From: Cristatella mucedo
Taxonomy: Eukaryota > Bryozoa > Phylactolaemata > Cristatellidae
Assembly: GCA_009760855.2 (NCBI GenBank)
Contig: WPIO01000013.1
Location: forward strand, 5,142,501 to 5,206,500
Length of the DNA stretch: 64,000 bases
Direction of reading: 5' to 3'
Part shown: in pieces, positions 50,512 through 63,790 of the stretch
How the letters are laid out: every line of letters begins with the position of its first letter
How positions within the stretch are numbered: the first letter of the stretch is position 1
The notes under the pieces: model-generated
Told to the model about the DNA's origin: nothing
Databases searched by the model: none
Seen by the model: the letters and a program-made list of their open reading frames with translations, nothing else
Position numbers and translations under genes: made by a program

Positions 50512-51290
50512 ATAATAATAATAATAATGCACTTGATAAATCGCCCTCGGAGAACTCAATCTCTTTCTAGGCGCTTTACATTTGCTGCAAAGGAAAATGC
50601 AATTGAATGGGGAGTAATATCATGCTTGATAAACAAACAAAATGAATATCATGGCTAGGGGTGACATGCACAGAGTCAGCATGCAAATGTGGTTAGTGGC
50701 AGCATGCAGTGTCAGCACACATAGGCACATCAAGAACGAGTCACAGGGACCCACTAAATGCTGTCCTAAATAGGTGTGTCTAAGTTCTTTTTAAATGTGG
50801 TCAGGTCAGAGGATGTTCTGACACAGGTCGGGAGGGAGTTCCAGGCTTTGGGAGCATGCGAACTAAATGCACGGTCTCCAAAGGATTTGAGGTTTGTACG
50901 AGGTATTTGTAGACTGTTGGATTCCGAAAAGCAGGTGGTACGATGCTTGGCCTCGTGGGGGAGTAGATCTGAGAGATAGGCTGGAGCCAAAGAATGGATT
51001 GAACTAAAAGTGAGCGACAAAACCTTGAAGTCAATCCGTTGCTTGACTGGTAGCCAGTCCAGGTCGGCGAGAAGTGAAGTAATGTGGCAACTGCAAGCCT
51101 AGCTGCAGAGTTTTGCACCAGCTGCAATCGCCTGATCGCACATGTTGGTAGGCCAGTAAGCAGTGAGTTGCAGAAGTCGAGACGAGATGTCACGAATGCA
51201 TGGACCAACTTGGACGTGGTATCCTTATCTAAACAAGCCCGAATTTTAGCAATGTTATGAAGCTGACAATAGGCAGATTTGACTGTTACT
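50512..51290 (-). mobile_element. CR1/L2-like LINE copy, 5'-truncated
   Basis: (AAT)n and an inverted tail at about 50512-50585 are followed on the minus strand by 'PRTNLKSFGDRAFSSHAPKAWNSLPTCVRTS', 'HAFVTSRLDFCNSLLTGLPTCAIRRLQLVQNSAARL' and a partial 'STVKS' block near 51280. One internal deletion removes the Cys-Arg-rich block. Close to the copy at 43.3 kb. Confidence 0.82.
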
Positions 51291-51299
51291 GGGGATATA

Positions 51300-54200
51300 A
51301 TCTCCGATTTAATCTATCTTACTGACAAAGAGCTGGAAAAACTATTTGCTAGATCGCTGCAAGGATCGCTTGGTAAGTTGCTAACCTGAGTGCAGCCGAG
51401 GGAATGATTGATGGTTGACATCAGCATTTTTGGATTGTGCATTGTGATTCAGCTTGTTCTTAAAGAAGCTAGATTTAAGCCTTAGCTAGGGCGGACTGGT
51501 ATGACTTACAAGTCAATGAGCAGTCAGTTGAAATCTCTGGTATGCTTTTTCAAGCCAGCGCATTGAGCAGTCCCAGCTAATTTGAGCTAAGTCTGCAGTA
51601 AACCTTGTGCAAGGCAGCACAGCGTTTGTCAGAGGAGAAACTCATCCAGAATACCGGCTTTGTATTGCAGCATTCTAACAGTGGGGGGTAGGCCGCATTA
51701 ACACTAAGCAGAAGAGGCGAGGAAGATATCTTTTCTTTCGGACACCATCAATGTCAAGTACACGGCTGTAATAGTAGAATATTACATACCAGCCAAGCTT
51801 CACCTGGAAACTAGAGCGACACTGGCAAGCTTTTATGCTAGATGACATGCACCTTACCATGCACACCTTCCTTGCTACAGCTCTTGATTTTCCCCAGCAG
51901 GACTTCGTCCATAAATGGACGGAATACAACGAATCGGAAATGGACTACAACAGAATAAAAAGGAACAAAGGACTTACATTTTGCCAAGTGACCTTAGACA
52001 TAGAAGAGTTATGCTTGCACGGATTAGCCTAGAAACATCCTACTGATCATAAAACTAACAGTAAATGACAATACACAATATTAATCGCACATCCATAACA
52101 TTCACAAGAAGTGTTTGCTAACCATAAATGCTTGGCATCTACAAGGATAGAGTAGATTGTAGCTACGATTGTTAATCTTCAAAATAATGCATGAGCATCT
52201 ATTTACACAATGTCCAGCTACAGCTGGCAGAAACCATTCCTCCACAGCTACAAGTACAACTGAATGGGAAATTTGAAATGAGTCTTGACCAACAACAGTC
52301 AACTTATACGGAGCAGACAGAGCCACTGCTAGCACAGCATATAAGACAAGAACAAGAAGAGGACACATCTGCAAACATTTAGACAATAGAACTTCACTGA
52401 AATTGTTAATATGCCACTCAGATGTAATGGCCATACACAACAAGCAAGAGACACGGTGACTTTGTGCTATACCAAAAATCCATAGTGATTCGCTGAACCG
52501 TTCAATCTGCTGTCATGTGGCGAAATAATTCACCAATCTAATAATTAGGGGGAATTAACGATATTACATAGAAGTAGTGATGCATATAAAAACAAACTAA
52601 TGTAATATTGCCCACCAATGAGACCCACTAAGGCTAAAATAACCTCGACACACTGCTTGACAAATAACAAAACTGTATAAGCAGGGGGTTCACTCAGTGA
52701 CTGAGGTGGAAAAAATTCCACCCGGGCAACTACAGAAATTAAATTTTTAATTCACACACAAAAAACATGACACCCTCCAAGGTCACAGTGGGTCATATAT
52801 GCTGATCAACGCCTTCACAAGTTTATAGGTTCACAATGCAGAACGCCTGGAGCTCACGAGGATAATAAGTGCGCTTCCATTCAGAGCAGATAGCTTAATC
52901 CCCCAAGCTACATATTTGACTACGACCGAGCTCATAATCACTTCATAAACCTTGAATACCAGGTTTATGTGGACAAGTCATACTAATTCCACTTCTGGTG
53001 TGTTAGTGATCAATTAGTAAGATTCCAGACAGCGTCCTAAACCCGTTTAAAAAAGCAACCATGAAACTTAAGTTTAATAGCTGAGACAAACAGCAGTACA
53101 CTCTGCATTTTATTATATGACATAATCTAATAAGCAAAAAACACATGTGAAAAGAATTAGTCTAGTATGATTTTTTGATTACCTTAATTCTTTTTATAAC
53201 GTGCCTAATTTGACACAGTATGAATAACACATGCTCTCGAATTTCCTGAGGTAGTGTTGGCAATATTGCCGAAGCTGATGAAACTGTTCACTCTTCACAC
53301 AGGCATCTGCTATCATGAACTTTTATAATTCGTGTCATTAATGTTCACTATTATTTAACCCTGGTTACTCTTTAGATGCAATCGAAACACATGAGCTGGC
53401 AGTGGCAAAGATCATCTGGGGTGCTTTTGATTTATCTTATAAAAAGCCAAATTTCTGCCCAGAAGAGGCCAAACAATGATTGAATATCTTAGCAACCCAG
53501 AACAATCACACTTCTGCAGCCAAATGCAATGGTTTGCTTGTGCTGGTCTGGTTAAATCCATTCATCCTTTCATCTGCTCGCAGATGTTCCTTTTATTCTC
53601 ACATCGACCAAGAAGAATGAGCTCGCTCATCGGCCTCCATACCTAGCTCTAGTCAGCAGCTGTCAATTTGGCATGGTCGCACGTTAATTAAGTCTTGCCA
53701 TGTAAGTTCCCAGGAGTCTGATGAGGCTTTCTTCTGGTGAATCAGCTACATCTTTCTGCTTTGCAAATCTCAGCTACATCTTCCGTGCTTTGCAAATCTC
53801 AGGTGAAAAATCTCTACTCTGTAACGCTTCGCCCTTGGCAATACCTAAGAATTTTGTTGGAACCTCAAAGAATACCTTTTATAAGAATACCATTGTTAGC
53901 TGGGTAAACCGGTTGTCTCCAATATGGGTGCTAGGGAAATGTTTGAAACTACAATTTCCTAGCCTGCAATTCTTAGCTTTACGGTGCAACTCTACAGTTT
54001 ATCGCTATTCAGCCAAGCAATTTGGCACACATCCAAGATGCAATGTCTGCAAGACATTCAGTCTAGCAACTACTTTAGCTAACTTTGCCGTCTTGAGAAA
54101 ATTTAATCTACATATGATCCACATCAGCCGTTCTTTTCTAATTCGCGAGCTAATCATCGACTATTACTTAAAAATTAATTGATAGAAAGCAAGAAGCACG

Positions 54201-55510
54201 ACAATGAGTTAGTTATCCAGAACTTCAGAATCCCCCTTTAAGACCACGACTTAAGACTTGTTTCACTGTGGGCGAATAAATGGCTTGGGAACCCTTTCCG
54301 AGCAAGGAAGTGGCTGCCAGAGATATGGCTGTGAAAATGCTCTCACAAAAATCAAAGCAAATGGAATAGTACCCATAGATGACCAATTTTGCTACTGGTG
54401 TTATCTTCGCAATGTGTTAAATTGACGACCCACCGGACGTACCTTCAGATTGCTGCTTGCCAATCTTTAGAACAATTAGCTATAGACACTCGTCCTTTGG
54501 TTTTTGTTAGTAAAACTATTTACCCATTTTCCGTGGTTCTTAAACGGCCTTCACCCTATATAAAGTTCAAGTACGACCTTGAGGCATATTTACTCAAATT
54601 CAAGCCTGCCATCGGATGAGGTACAAAATTCGTTTTCCTATATCTATTCTCAGTGAGTTCGAGAAAAAATCGTTCGTGAAAGCACCTGTGGTGACTTATT
54701 CTGCAACCTGGACGTCAAAATGCTCATTCTTTCATCTAACTTCAATGAATTAAACTTTCACTCACATGTCTCAAATATCCTGATGGATATAAAGACACCG
54801 ACACCACACAGAAGCCTTGCCATTGTTCACTGCTCAACATGCACTAAATCGGCCAGGAAGACATGCCTGCAAAATAACTTCAAAATAAAAAAATCCTGTC
54901 CGAAATAAAAATCAACATGTATGCATTTTTTCTAGCAGTGCATTAGCAAAACCATTATTTTTAGGAGCACAAATCTATCGAGAAACTATCAATTACAAAG
55001 GCACTATCAGCAGGAAATTGTAGTCAAAGCAGACCAGTACCTACCGATAGTGTGAGTAGCACCATCTCCAGGAAATATGTATGAAGTTTCGAGCTTGGTG
55101 ACATCCCAAAGAGTAATGCACAAGCCCAAACTAGTGACAACCTGCAATGAACAAACAATTTCTAAGGTCCCACAAAACCCAACAGTGGATTATGCAGTGG
55201 CAAAAAATAAATTAAACATTAATAAAATGCAAGACAAAAGTTCTCTACTAACTCGAAACCAGTATTCTGGCATGCAATTCCAGGCATATTTAGAGCCACA
55301 TTTAATCTATCGTCAGTATTGTCAAGTTAAGGCTTTACCTTTATGAAACCATAGTGCCATTTGCACGCCATCCTTATAATGGACCACACTTGCAGGTGCT
55401 TCAAATTTGTTAACGTTCACTCCATCGCTTTATTACTAGTGACACAGTTGACAAAGCTTAGAGATCACAGCTAGGCTAAGTTTAGTTTGATAAGCAGCAA
55501 GTCCTCAAAT
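51300..55510. other. AT-rich host DNA, nothing recognised
   Basis: No RNA, satellite or transposon motif seen. The longest open frame, 53721-54182 (+, 153 codons), starts within a 30-bp tandem duplication (agctacatctt...tttgcaaatctcag at about 53745-53802) and shows no family motif. I do not call it a gene. Confidence 0.4.
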
Positions 55511-55519
55511 TAGATAGAT

Positions 55520-56290
55520 CTTACTCTAACCAGCCCATCTCAGTGGCAGCATGCACAGTGTCACCATTCATAAACACATACAGGACGAATCACAGGGACA
55601 AATTAAATGCTGTGATCAATAGGTGAGTTTTTAGTTTCATTTTAAATGTGGTCAAGTCCGGGGATCTCGTGACGCAAGGCGGGAGTGAGTTCCAGGCTTT
55701 GGGAGCATAAGAACTAAATACAGGGTCTCCAAAGGAATTAAGGCTTGTACGAGGTATAGGTAAAAAGGTGGATTCTGAAAAGTGGGTGGTACGCCGCTTA
55801 GCCTGGTGGGGGAGTAGATCTGATAGGTAGGCTGAAGCCAAAGAATGAAGGGACCTAAAGTGAGTGACAAAACCTTAAAGTCGATGCGTTGCTTGACTGG
55901 GAGCCAGTGCAGGTCTCGAGAAGTGGTGTGATGTGGCAACTGCACCGCTCACGACAGACAAACCTAGCTGCAGAGTTTTGCACAGGCTGTAAGCGCCTGA
56001 GTGCACAGGCCAGTAGACCAGCAAGCAGTGACTTACAGAAGTCAAGACAAGATATCACACATAGACCAATTTAGATGTAGCATCCCTAAACAAGCCCAAA
56101 AATGTTATATTAGTTGAAAGTAGGCATACTTGACTGCGGAGCTGATGTGGTCGTCTAGTAAAAGGTCACATGACACCTACGTTTCGTGCAGATTCAACAA
56201 GAGATGTGGTGGCAAAGCCGATTATGAGTGTTAACCTTTCGGATGTCATCGATACATGCAGCAAGGGAGTTGAGAGAATTCGAGGTGCTT
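55520..56290 (-). mobile_element. Decayed CR1/L2-like LINE copy
   Basis: Minus-strand blocks 'PRTSLNSFGDPVFSSYAPKAWNSLPPC', 'HWLPVKQRIDFKVLSLT', 'CKSLLAGLLACALRRLQPVQNSAARFVCRERCSCHITPLL' and, at the far end, a remnant of the 'NSLNSLAACIDD' block near 56270. Frames are broken and the (TTA) tail is lost. Confidence 0.75.
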
Positions 56291-56569
56291 GCCTCTTCTT
56301 CTTCTTCTCTCCTCTTACCACTATTGATGCTACATAACTTAGTTTAGCTGGTTTGGTAGGTAGGAGCAGAAGGCAGCAGCAGCTACCTCACAGCCAATCA
56401 TCATGATTAGGCACCTGATAAGTTAAGTTCATCGTACAATAGTATGCCAAGACGGCCTGCAGAAGACTTCAAGCCAATGTAATGTAATGTATCTCCGTCT
56501 GTAACTCCACAAAGTCATAAAGACCATGTGCGTGTTATGCAGGAGAGTTTTGTATAGCGCACTCACATC

Positions 56570-56983
56570 TTAAGCGGCTTTCGGTACGCATTCGGAAGCC
56601 AACAGACTTCGTCTCACGAAACAAAGAGAAAGTGGGAAGGGAAGCATAGCAGAGTCAGGAGAGCAGTTGAGGTAGTGAGTAGCATAGAACCTGCTGCTCA
56701 GGAACGCTGAAAAGGATGAGCCACAGTCGGCAGTATGAGAGTAGTTGTCGTTGCATAAGAATTGTGGAAGCGAGTTCCACAGTCTAGGACCTGCAGAGCT
56801 AAAGCTTCTGTTGCCTACGGTCTTTAAGCGGAGAAATTGAACAGCTAATTTATTGTCCACACAGGACCTGAGGGCATGAAGAGGTTGAAACTGGTGCAGC
56901 AGTTCAGCTAGGTACGAAGGAGCCAAGCCGTAGCAGGCCTTGTGGGTCAGCATAAGGAACTTTGCTCTGTATCTGTTGCTCAA
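56570..56983 (-). mobile_element. Different LINE family, RT C-terminal fragment
   Basis: A 137-codon frame reads '[26 protein letters not shown]', then 'VGNRSFSSAGPRLWNSLP'. This is the generic C-terminal region of non-LTR reverse transcriptases but is clearly not the CR1-like family seen elsewhere in the window. 5' truncated. Confidence 0.65.
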
Positions 56984-57036
56984 CCGGCATCCATCCTAGC
57001 TCTTTTAGCAAAGGAGACACGTGCTCAAACCTCTGG

Positions 57037-57040
<4 letters not shown>

Positions 57041-57114
<74 letters not shown>
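57041..57114. repeat. (AT)n microsatellite
   Basis: A 74-bp run of AT. It follows directly on the RT fragment region and creates spurious Tyr-Ile frames. Confidence 0.95.
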
Positions 57115-57116
<2 letters not shown>

Positions 57117-57119
57117 CTA

Positions 57120-58730
57120 CAGACTTACATGCACGTATGTATGTGCACACATGTGTGTGCATGAATGCACGTGTAAATGAACACACAAGTGCACACAAAA
57201 CACATACACATAGTGCGCCTGCAGCAGACACACCTGTAACAAGATTTAGAACACAAAAAACCAGCGTTTGAGGTATGGTCAAAACGAGATCGAGAATCGT
57301 TCTAATTTTTCAAATATAAGTGAAGTGATGATAATGCATGACATTTTGGGTCCTTCTGTCGGTGCAAAACTAAAAAATGCCTTACCACGTCAACAGTTGC
57401 TGTCCCTATTGGCCATACTAAGCTTAGCACCTTCCCAGAAGCAGGCTTGTAGCTAAACTCAAGTCTTGTTCATACTGTCAGCCATTCTCATACCCAAGTT
57501 ATCCAGCTTAACCTGTCTTTGAAGCAGTTTGATAACTAGTGTCGTTCACTTTGATTCAGCACATCAAACAATTACTATTGTCTCGACTATGTTTACATAT
57601 GCTGCCGATTTGTCCAGCCTGACAACCTCAGCGAGCAACTTACCAGAGAAGCTTAGAAAAGGGTATTTTATGACTTGGATATGATCAGGGCTGCTTACAA
57701 GTATTAACAAGATCAGTGCTGCCTTACTCATAAGCAAGTGGGCAGGCTCGTCTATTGCCGTTAGTAGGCTTGTTGTATCAGTCTGTCATCTGGCTATTCC
57801 TGCAAGTGGCCATCCTAGGCATCTACCGAATAAATAACATCCCTCAATTGCACCGTAGAGGCATTGCAATCGTCTCACGGGACGGTCAGCTTTTGGTACA
57901 GCAAGGTGGCTCTCCTAGCTGTGATGACGATGGCCTCCTTGGTGCCTAGACAAGGGCTGGATACAAGACTGCCGGTGACCGAGGACCATCTCTTCCCTGT
58001 GGGCATTGACAGCAATCCTAGCCTTCCTAGCCATCCTTTTTTCCCTCAGATGTGTGACTTCAGATTTAGCTGGTCGAGATCTAAACTTGTCTCTAGTCCC
58101 GGTTCGGCTGGCATCAATTTCGGGACTGACAAGAAGTGTCTCCAGAACACCTGAGCACCAGACCTGAAGTGTAGACCCTTGACCCCGACTAAAATTACTC
58201 TCAGCCGTTCACTTCCTGTCTCTGTAGCGTCTGCATTAGACAGGACCGGTCCAACCCGGGAACAACTAGCTGAATGACGTCAAACTTCGACCTTACTTAC
58301 CTCTGTATGAGTAGTTTTGTGTGGCTGATCCCAGTGATGAAGTGAGGTACTACATGTTGATGCAGTAAGAAGCTGTGCTAATGTGACAAACCAGCTGTCA
58401 GTCGTTCTCTTCCTTGGTGCTTGCTTAGTTGTGTTTAGAATGCACTAGGCCTGTTTGTTTGACAATGGATGACATGGAGACGGAGTACTGATTTCCTTAT
58501 TGCAGTCTGCTGTGCGAACTTGTGGAACTTTCAAATATGCCCGGAATAGCAAAGCCACTGGCATGTCATGAGAAGCAAACAGCAATACCTAAGCATCTAT
58601 CACGCACTGTGCGCTTGGGCTAGATGCTAACATCATCGCCAGCCATTTTAAAAGACGTCAATAATGATGAGAAAGGTCTTCCCTTGCTAACACTATGTAA
58701 CGATATGAAGAATAGCAAGGTTATAAAAAC
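57120..58730. other. Host DNA, unassigned
   Basis: A stretch at about 57590-57740 ('..TYAADLSSL...') faintly recalls an RT YADD block, but neighbours do not support it. Nothing else is recognised. Confidence 0.3.
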
Positions 58731-58734
58731 ATAT

Positions 58735-58880
58735 AATTCATTCGCATAGAACTTCTGAGAAACTATAAGAACTTTTGAGGTGCTTCACATATGCCACGGG
58801 GCTCGAGTCCACGACCTTTGCTCGTCATATACATTCACCTTGACCGACAATACAGCATAGTCTTGTCAGCCCCAACCCAA
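58735..58880 (-). repeat. tRNA-head SINE with LINE-type tail (family A), degraded
   Basis: 'ttcgcatagaacttctgagaaactataagaacttttgaggtgcttcacatatgccacggggctcgagtccacgacc' matches the tail-to-B-box part of the copies at 5.2 and 8.4 kb. Confidence 0.55.
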
Positions 58881-58889
58881 CTCATCGAT

Positions 58890-61769
58890 ATTCTTCATAT
58901 CGTGAGTTCTTCCTCATCACCAGTAACAAATAGATGATTTGCTAAGTAAAGGCATGCGTGTACTTTCAACCGAAGCCGGCAAGATGGCAAAGTAGTCTCA
59001 CATCAATTGGCTTGCTGCAGCCTCGGCATCAACCCTAACTGTTTCGGAACTACGTATACAATAGATCCCTTATCCAAAATCTACTAAGATATTCGATTTT
59101 GAGCAGCTAGAAGGCCATAGGCCACATGCGTACAGACTGAAGCGGCCTAAAGCCAAACATGATTGCAGATTCAGTCTCATACTGCCGAGATGAAATCCAC
59201 CTGTTCGTTGAAAATACATTGCCCATTTCCTATTGTTAAAAGCTGCTTTACTTCTGCATGTTGTGCTAGGGGTTACTGAGCACCACTCAGTCATGCCACA
59301 ACCTTCACACCTGGGGCATATCCCAAAGGGACCGGTGCCCTCAATTACTGAGCTTCATCTAAACTCACACATGTAATATATGGGGATAGCTGTTTTGTGC
59401 TAGGCACCTGCTATTGCCTACCCAAACGTACAAGGCTCGAAAACAAGTTATTGATAGCATAAAAAAACACATAGCTCCTTATCATCTATCAGCCACGAAA
59501 CAAGGTCGACCACAAAGATTAATTTCCTTAAACTACAGCAACCATGAGCTGCAAATTGCAAGATTGGGTTCAAAACTAATTAATGAGCACAGATTCAGCT
59601 GACAACTTGCAGCCAAACAGAGCCAATAAATAGGATTCGTACGTTTTATAGGCGTCGGCACTACCTGTCCTTACCAAATCCCACTTCAACACGTATCAAT
59701 AACTGCGACTGACTATGCGATGGTTCACATCCATCACTTAAAATGGATGCTAACCAGAGCCCAACCATAACCTGGCGGAGAGTAGACTGGTTTTAAAGGT
59801 GGGACACAGTCAAAACTTGCTGATTAGCATAGCATCGGACATTAGATCGGTAAGAAGATGGTAATCGCGCGACAAACGCCGAAGCCGGAACCTTAATCCA
59901 ACGTTACTTCAAGATGATATAGGAAGATCAAACTGACAAGTATTTCGCGGATCTCTAATGTTTCAGATGGCGATTCTATCACCTCGCTGCTTAGCCAGAC
60001 TCTATGTCGCAGGCAAATCCGGTCCATTATTTCATGTATTGAAGAAAAACTCGCGAATCATTTCTCAGAGAGGAGATTAGCATCAAAGAAGTCTACACTT
60101 TTACGCGTGGCCAAACGGTATAACAAGCCAGCCAGCCACCACCCCACATAACAGCCAGCTGCCTGCTACTCACCTTATTACAGAACTTCGCATTAAGAAT
60201 ATCTGTAACACACTCTAGCATGTTATCCTTGAAAGATCGCGGCGGAATCCTCACCGAGTCCTTCATGGCTGCTAGTACGAACATGCTGCTTCGTCGCGCT
60301 CGGTAAACAGACAACACATGCACAGCGACCGCGACCTTCACCCGTGCGGCGCCGCAATAGTAGGGTGCGGTGTCCTCTGGCAAGTGCTATCGCAACTATG
60401 GGATGGTGGACGTTCTTAATCCTCGTCATATGTCATGAGTCTACCTTCAGTCGTAAAGACTTCTCGCTAAAGGAAGGCGTTGAAGACTCCGATGGAGGCT
60501 GGTAAAATAGCACACCGTGTCCCCCGGTTGCGAGGCCGTGGGGTTCCCTCCGTTTTTCGAACTTCCGCTTCCCGCAACATGATGGGGGAATCCTTGCCGC
60601 CGTCGCCCGTCGAATGCTGCGCGCACGCGCTTTTCACAATTGCTCTCGATGTCGTGAACGCGGAAAAGAAGACTGCCTTCCTCGTATATCTTCTATGCTC
60701 TATCGATGTTCTTCGAGTCGGCTTGTTGCGACCGAAGCGTGCATTGCATCGCCTACGGCCGAGTGCTGCCTAGCGCGACTTGGCCGGCTGGCTCGTTATG
60801 GATAAAACCCGCCTAATTGTCCAGTGGAGCTTGCTGGTGCTAAATTTTTTCCGTGGAGAATACTATCGCTTTTTGGTATTGTTGATGCAATGCCGGAGAC
60901 ACACCGGAGAGCCGCCGAATCATCACATTTTACGGGGAAGGCTACTTTCGATACCCGTCCTCGGATTCTATCCATCTGTTGTCGTCGCAGCTATTACTGA
61001 CAGTGGCCGGGCAGCTTTTAGTGTTTGCCCTGTTATATTTCCTTATAACTTAGCTGTTGCCGTCCGCCGGCTGTTCGAGGTTAAAGCAGCTGTTGTCGCC
61101 TGCCGTGGGTTAGTCGAAGGGCGTCCGAAGTTTTGCGCATAGGCAGCTCATACGAACTCATCCTGCGCGTAATACCAAAGGTCCGGTTGGGATTAGTTGA
61201 AAGCTATAGACAGGTCGCTTTTCTGACCACAACGTCAACCTACGCAACCGAATGTTATGCCCCCTTTCCTGTGCCCCTGGGAACCTCCGGCGAACCACTT
61301 CCTCGTGCTCGGTTGTTTTTACTGGACGAGGTTATCCGCGATAATCATCTTGCACCTGCTGACTCAATGTCGCCACTTCCCGTGTGCCTCGAATGCCAGT
61401 GGAGATTTTCTCGTGTCAGGCAGGAACAAAGTGCTTGGATGCAGCACTTCTGGGAGCTACTGGGCAGAGACTTGAGGGGTACATATGTATACTTTCCCGA
61501 CAGAAGTCGTCTGAGACGTCTATATAAAATGGCTACAGAAACTAATTTAGTGAACTTAACTGCATCCACTGAGCCATCGGGATATCAGAAGTAAAATGCT
61601 AATCGTCCTTTGCTAGTGTGGTGATTATGTTTGGTGAAGCTGGCATTGTGTCTAGACGAGGCTATATACTCTTATCCAAGCTGTGCCAGCACGGAATAAT
61701 CGCTTGCCGTTCCTACTTAACTGAGCAGCCTTTCCTTGCCAATCGGCAGGGAATTGAGCTGTGCATGCA

Positions 61770-61807
<38 letters not shown>

Positions 61808-63100
61808 TGTGTGTGCACGCACTCGTGCTGTGCATGCAAACATGCAGATTGTGATCTTAAATGACAGATGGTATGTCCAAACTAAATAATTGATTCCAAT
61901 GCAACAAATGTGCACTTTTGGTTCTTGCTGCACTAGTGTGATGAGTAATGTTGTGACCGAGTTCCAGGGGTCAAAGGCTAGTTCCCGCCAAACCCCGCCA
62001 TACTCTGGCCATGCTGCCGCTGCCATGCCGCTGAGCTAGGGTAAGACGAGCGGCAGTCAGGTTGAAACTCTTTATAAAAACGTATGCGCCGACAACAGAG
62101 GAACTAAACAAGTCTACAGGAAGGGTCCTTAACAAAGCACACTATAGGGGCACAAGACGATGCAGCAAGCGCCAACAAACGTGTCAGTTGGTCAGTCGGC
62201 AGTCCTGTCGTTGTACCGACTCCGAATCCAACAGTTCGAGCTTATTCCGCCCAAAACCCGGCTGGCTGAGTAACTGCTTGGCTAGTCCGAGTCGACAACT
62301 ACCACAGTCGTGAGCTTCCACCGAAAGACGCCAACACACGGGGGGGGGGCGGGGGTCACGAACATGCTACTCCGGGAACGCGGAATATACAAGTCTCAAC
62401 AACGAGCGAACTATCTAGCTCTGCTCGGGCCTTGGGTACTCGTTTCCTTGCGTGCGTGGCAGCATCGCCGTGGCAGCATCGCCGGAGCACGCCTGCACGA
62501 ATCCAGGTGCATAACTCGGCGAGACCGGGAGCCTCCAAAACCACGACTTACTTGGCCAACGTCTCCTACCCAAGAGCCCCGGTGACCTCACGTCACCACA
62601 CATGCCGTAGGTCCTACCCCGGCATAGCCGATGACCGTAACCCTCATTATAGCTGCCCGGCCCCAGCCAACCGAACCCACCCTGGGTACAATGTTAACAA
62701 AGCTAGTCGCTTCTGTCACAAAGTCGTGGTTTTCTTTATTGCTCAATTCAGAAAAAACTGTGTGCCAGCCATGCGAAATGATATAAAGGCAGATAATAAT
62801 AATAATAACAGTAGTACCAATTTTTATCCCTGATTAGTAAGTGTTATTTTCTGTTTTCTTATGCTTGAAAAGTATAGAAAATGTCATTATTCCCTACAAA
62901 CTTTACTTTTCTGACCAGGACAATATTTTACTTGAAATTAACCCCATATCTAATGAACAAACTGACAAACTTGCTTCTCGTGGCTCACACTTAGCCTGAT
63001 AGAACAGGAAATAAATCAAAATTGACTTATACTGATTCTGAAGTCATGCAAAATGATCATTTAAAAAATTCAGAAATAGATATTTTTAATTTGCAGAAAT
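58890..63100. other. Host DNA, GC-richer from 60.0 to 62.7 kb
   Basis: The 60.0-62.7 kb part is noticeably GC- and CpG-richer than the rest of the flank, as in a promoter or first-exon region. It holds open frames of 97-153 codons (60480-60773, 60780-61142, 61133-61594, all +), none with a recognised motif. A (GT)n run lies at about 61771-61816. A TGTTGTGACC...AATGTTAACA segment (about 61951-62700) could be a solo LTR, but no target duplication is visible. Confidence 0.35.
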
Positions 63101-63109
63101 GCTGGAAAT

Positions 63110-63790
63110 CGCTTTCTGGAAGAACCCCACAAACTTATTTCCCCTTAAAGTCCAGCATATTATGGTGACAGCACTTGCCATGCTGGTGTGAGTAAGCCAC
63201 CATGTTCTCCTTGACTTTGTCAAGATAAGCATCAATGATGTTCATCTTGAAAGACATAGCTCTTATGATAAGCCTTATGATTGTCCAAAATGCAGTTGGA
63301 CCACTGCAAAGAAACTGTTCCAGGCCCCTTTCTCAGTCTTGTTCAGCTTCTTGGTAAATTTGTCACGCACGCTATGAGCTTCTTTGTGTAGTCCAGCGAA
63401 GATGCAAGCTTTGAACTTTGCCTCCGAAAGCTTTGGAAAGACATTTTTGGAGGTACTTAAAAGCTGCAAGCTCAAGTGTCTATAGCCGAGACAAATTGCG
63501 TGATGAGACCTAACTTAATAAAAGCAGTGATCGAATCAGCGCCGTCCGAAGGTCTGCCAGCAGCTCCCACCTGATGTTCTTCCCTACTGAGAAATCGGTA
63601 AACTCTTGCCAGTCCCTTTTGTAATAGTGCCTTAGTGACCCGGCACTGTCCCATATGCAGCAAAAACCAGGAAACTTTGTGAAACTGCCTTGGAGGCCCA
63701 TTAGGAATGATACCATTTTGAGGTTCCAGTGACCTCCCAGCCAGTTGCCATACTTAAGGCATCAGCAACATCTTGATACTAATGTAGTCC
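63110..63790 (-). pseudogene. Relic of a widespread transposon-associated ORF
   Basis: In alternating minus frames I read 'GLQGSFTKFPGFCCIWDSAG', 'KNIRWELLAD', 'FIKLGLITQFV', 'FPKLSEAKFKACIFAGL', 'KGAWNSFFAVV' and, near 63190-63250, 'MSFKMNIIDAYLDKVKENMVAYSHQHG'. These blocks, in this order, match a protein found in many copies in arthropod and other invertebrate genomes (…KLGLMKQFVKA…FPKLSEAKIK…), which I know from memory as an uncharacterised multicopy family. Several frame changes are present. Confidence 0.65.

Noticed and set aside
53721-54182. 153-codon plus-strand frame as a host gene
   Set aside because: Starts in a short tandem duplication, lacks any recognisable domain and lies in AT-rich DNA without other gene signals.
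56942-57282. Frames with Tyr-Ile repeats
   Set aside because: Translation of the (AT)n microsatellite at 57041-57114.
61951-62700. Possible solo LTR (TGTT...AACA)
   Set aside because: No target duplication, no second copy in the window and no polypurine tract; retained only as a note in the flank description.
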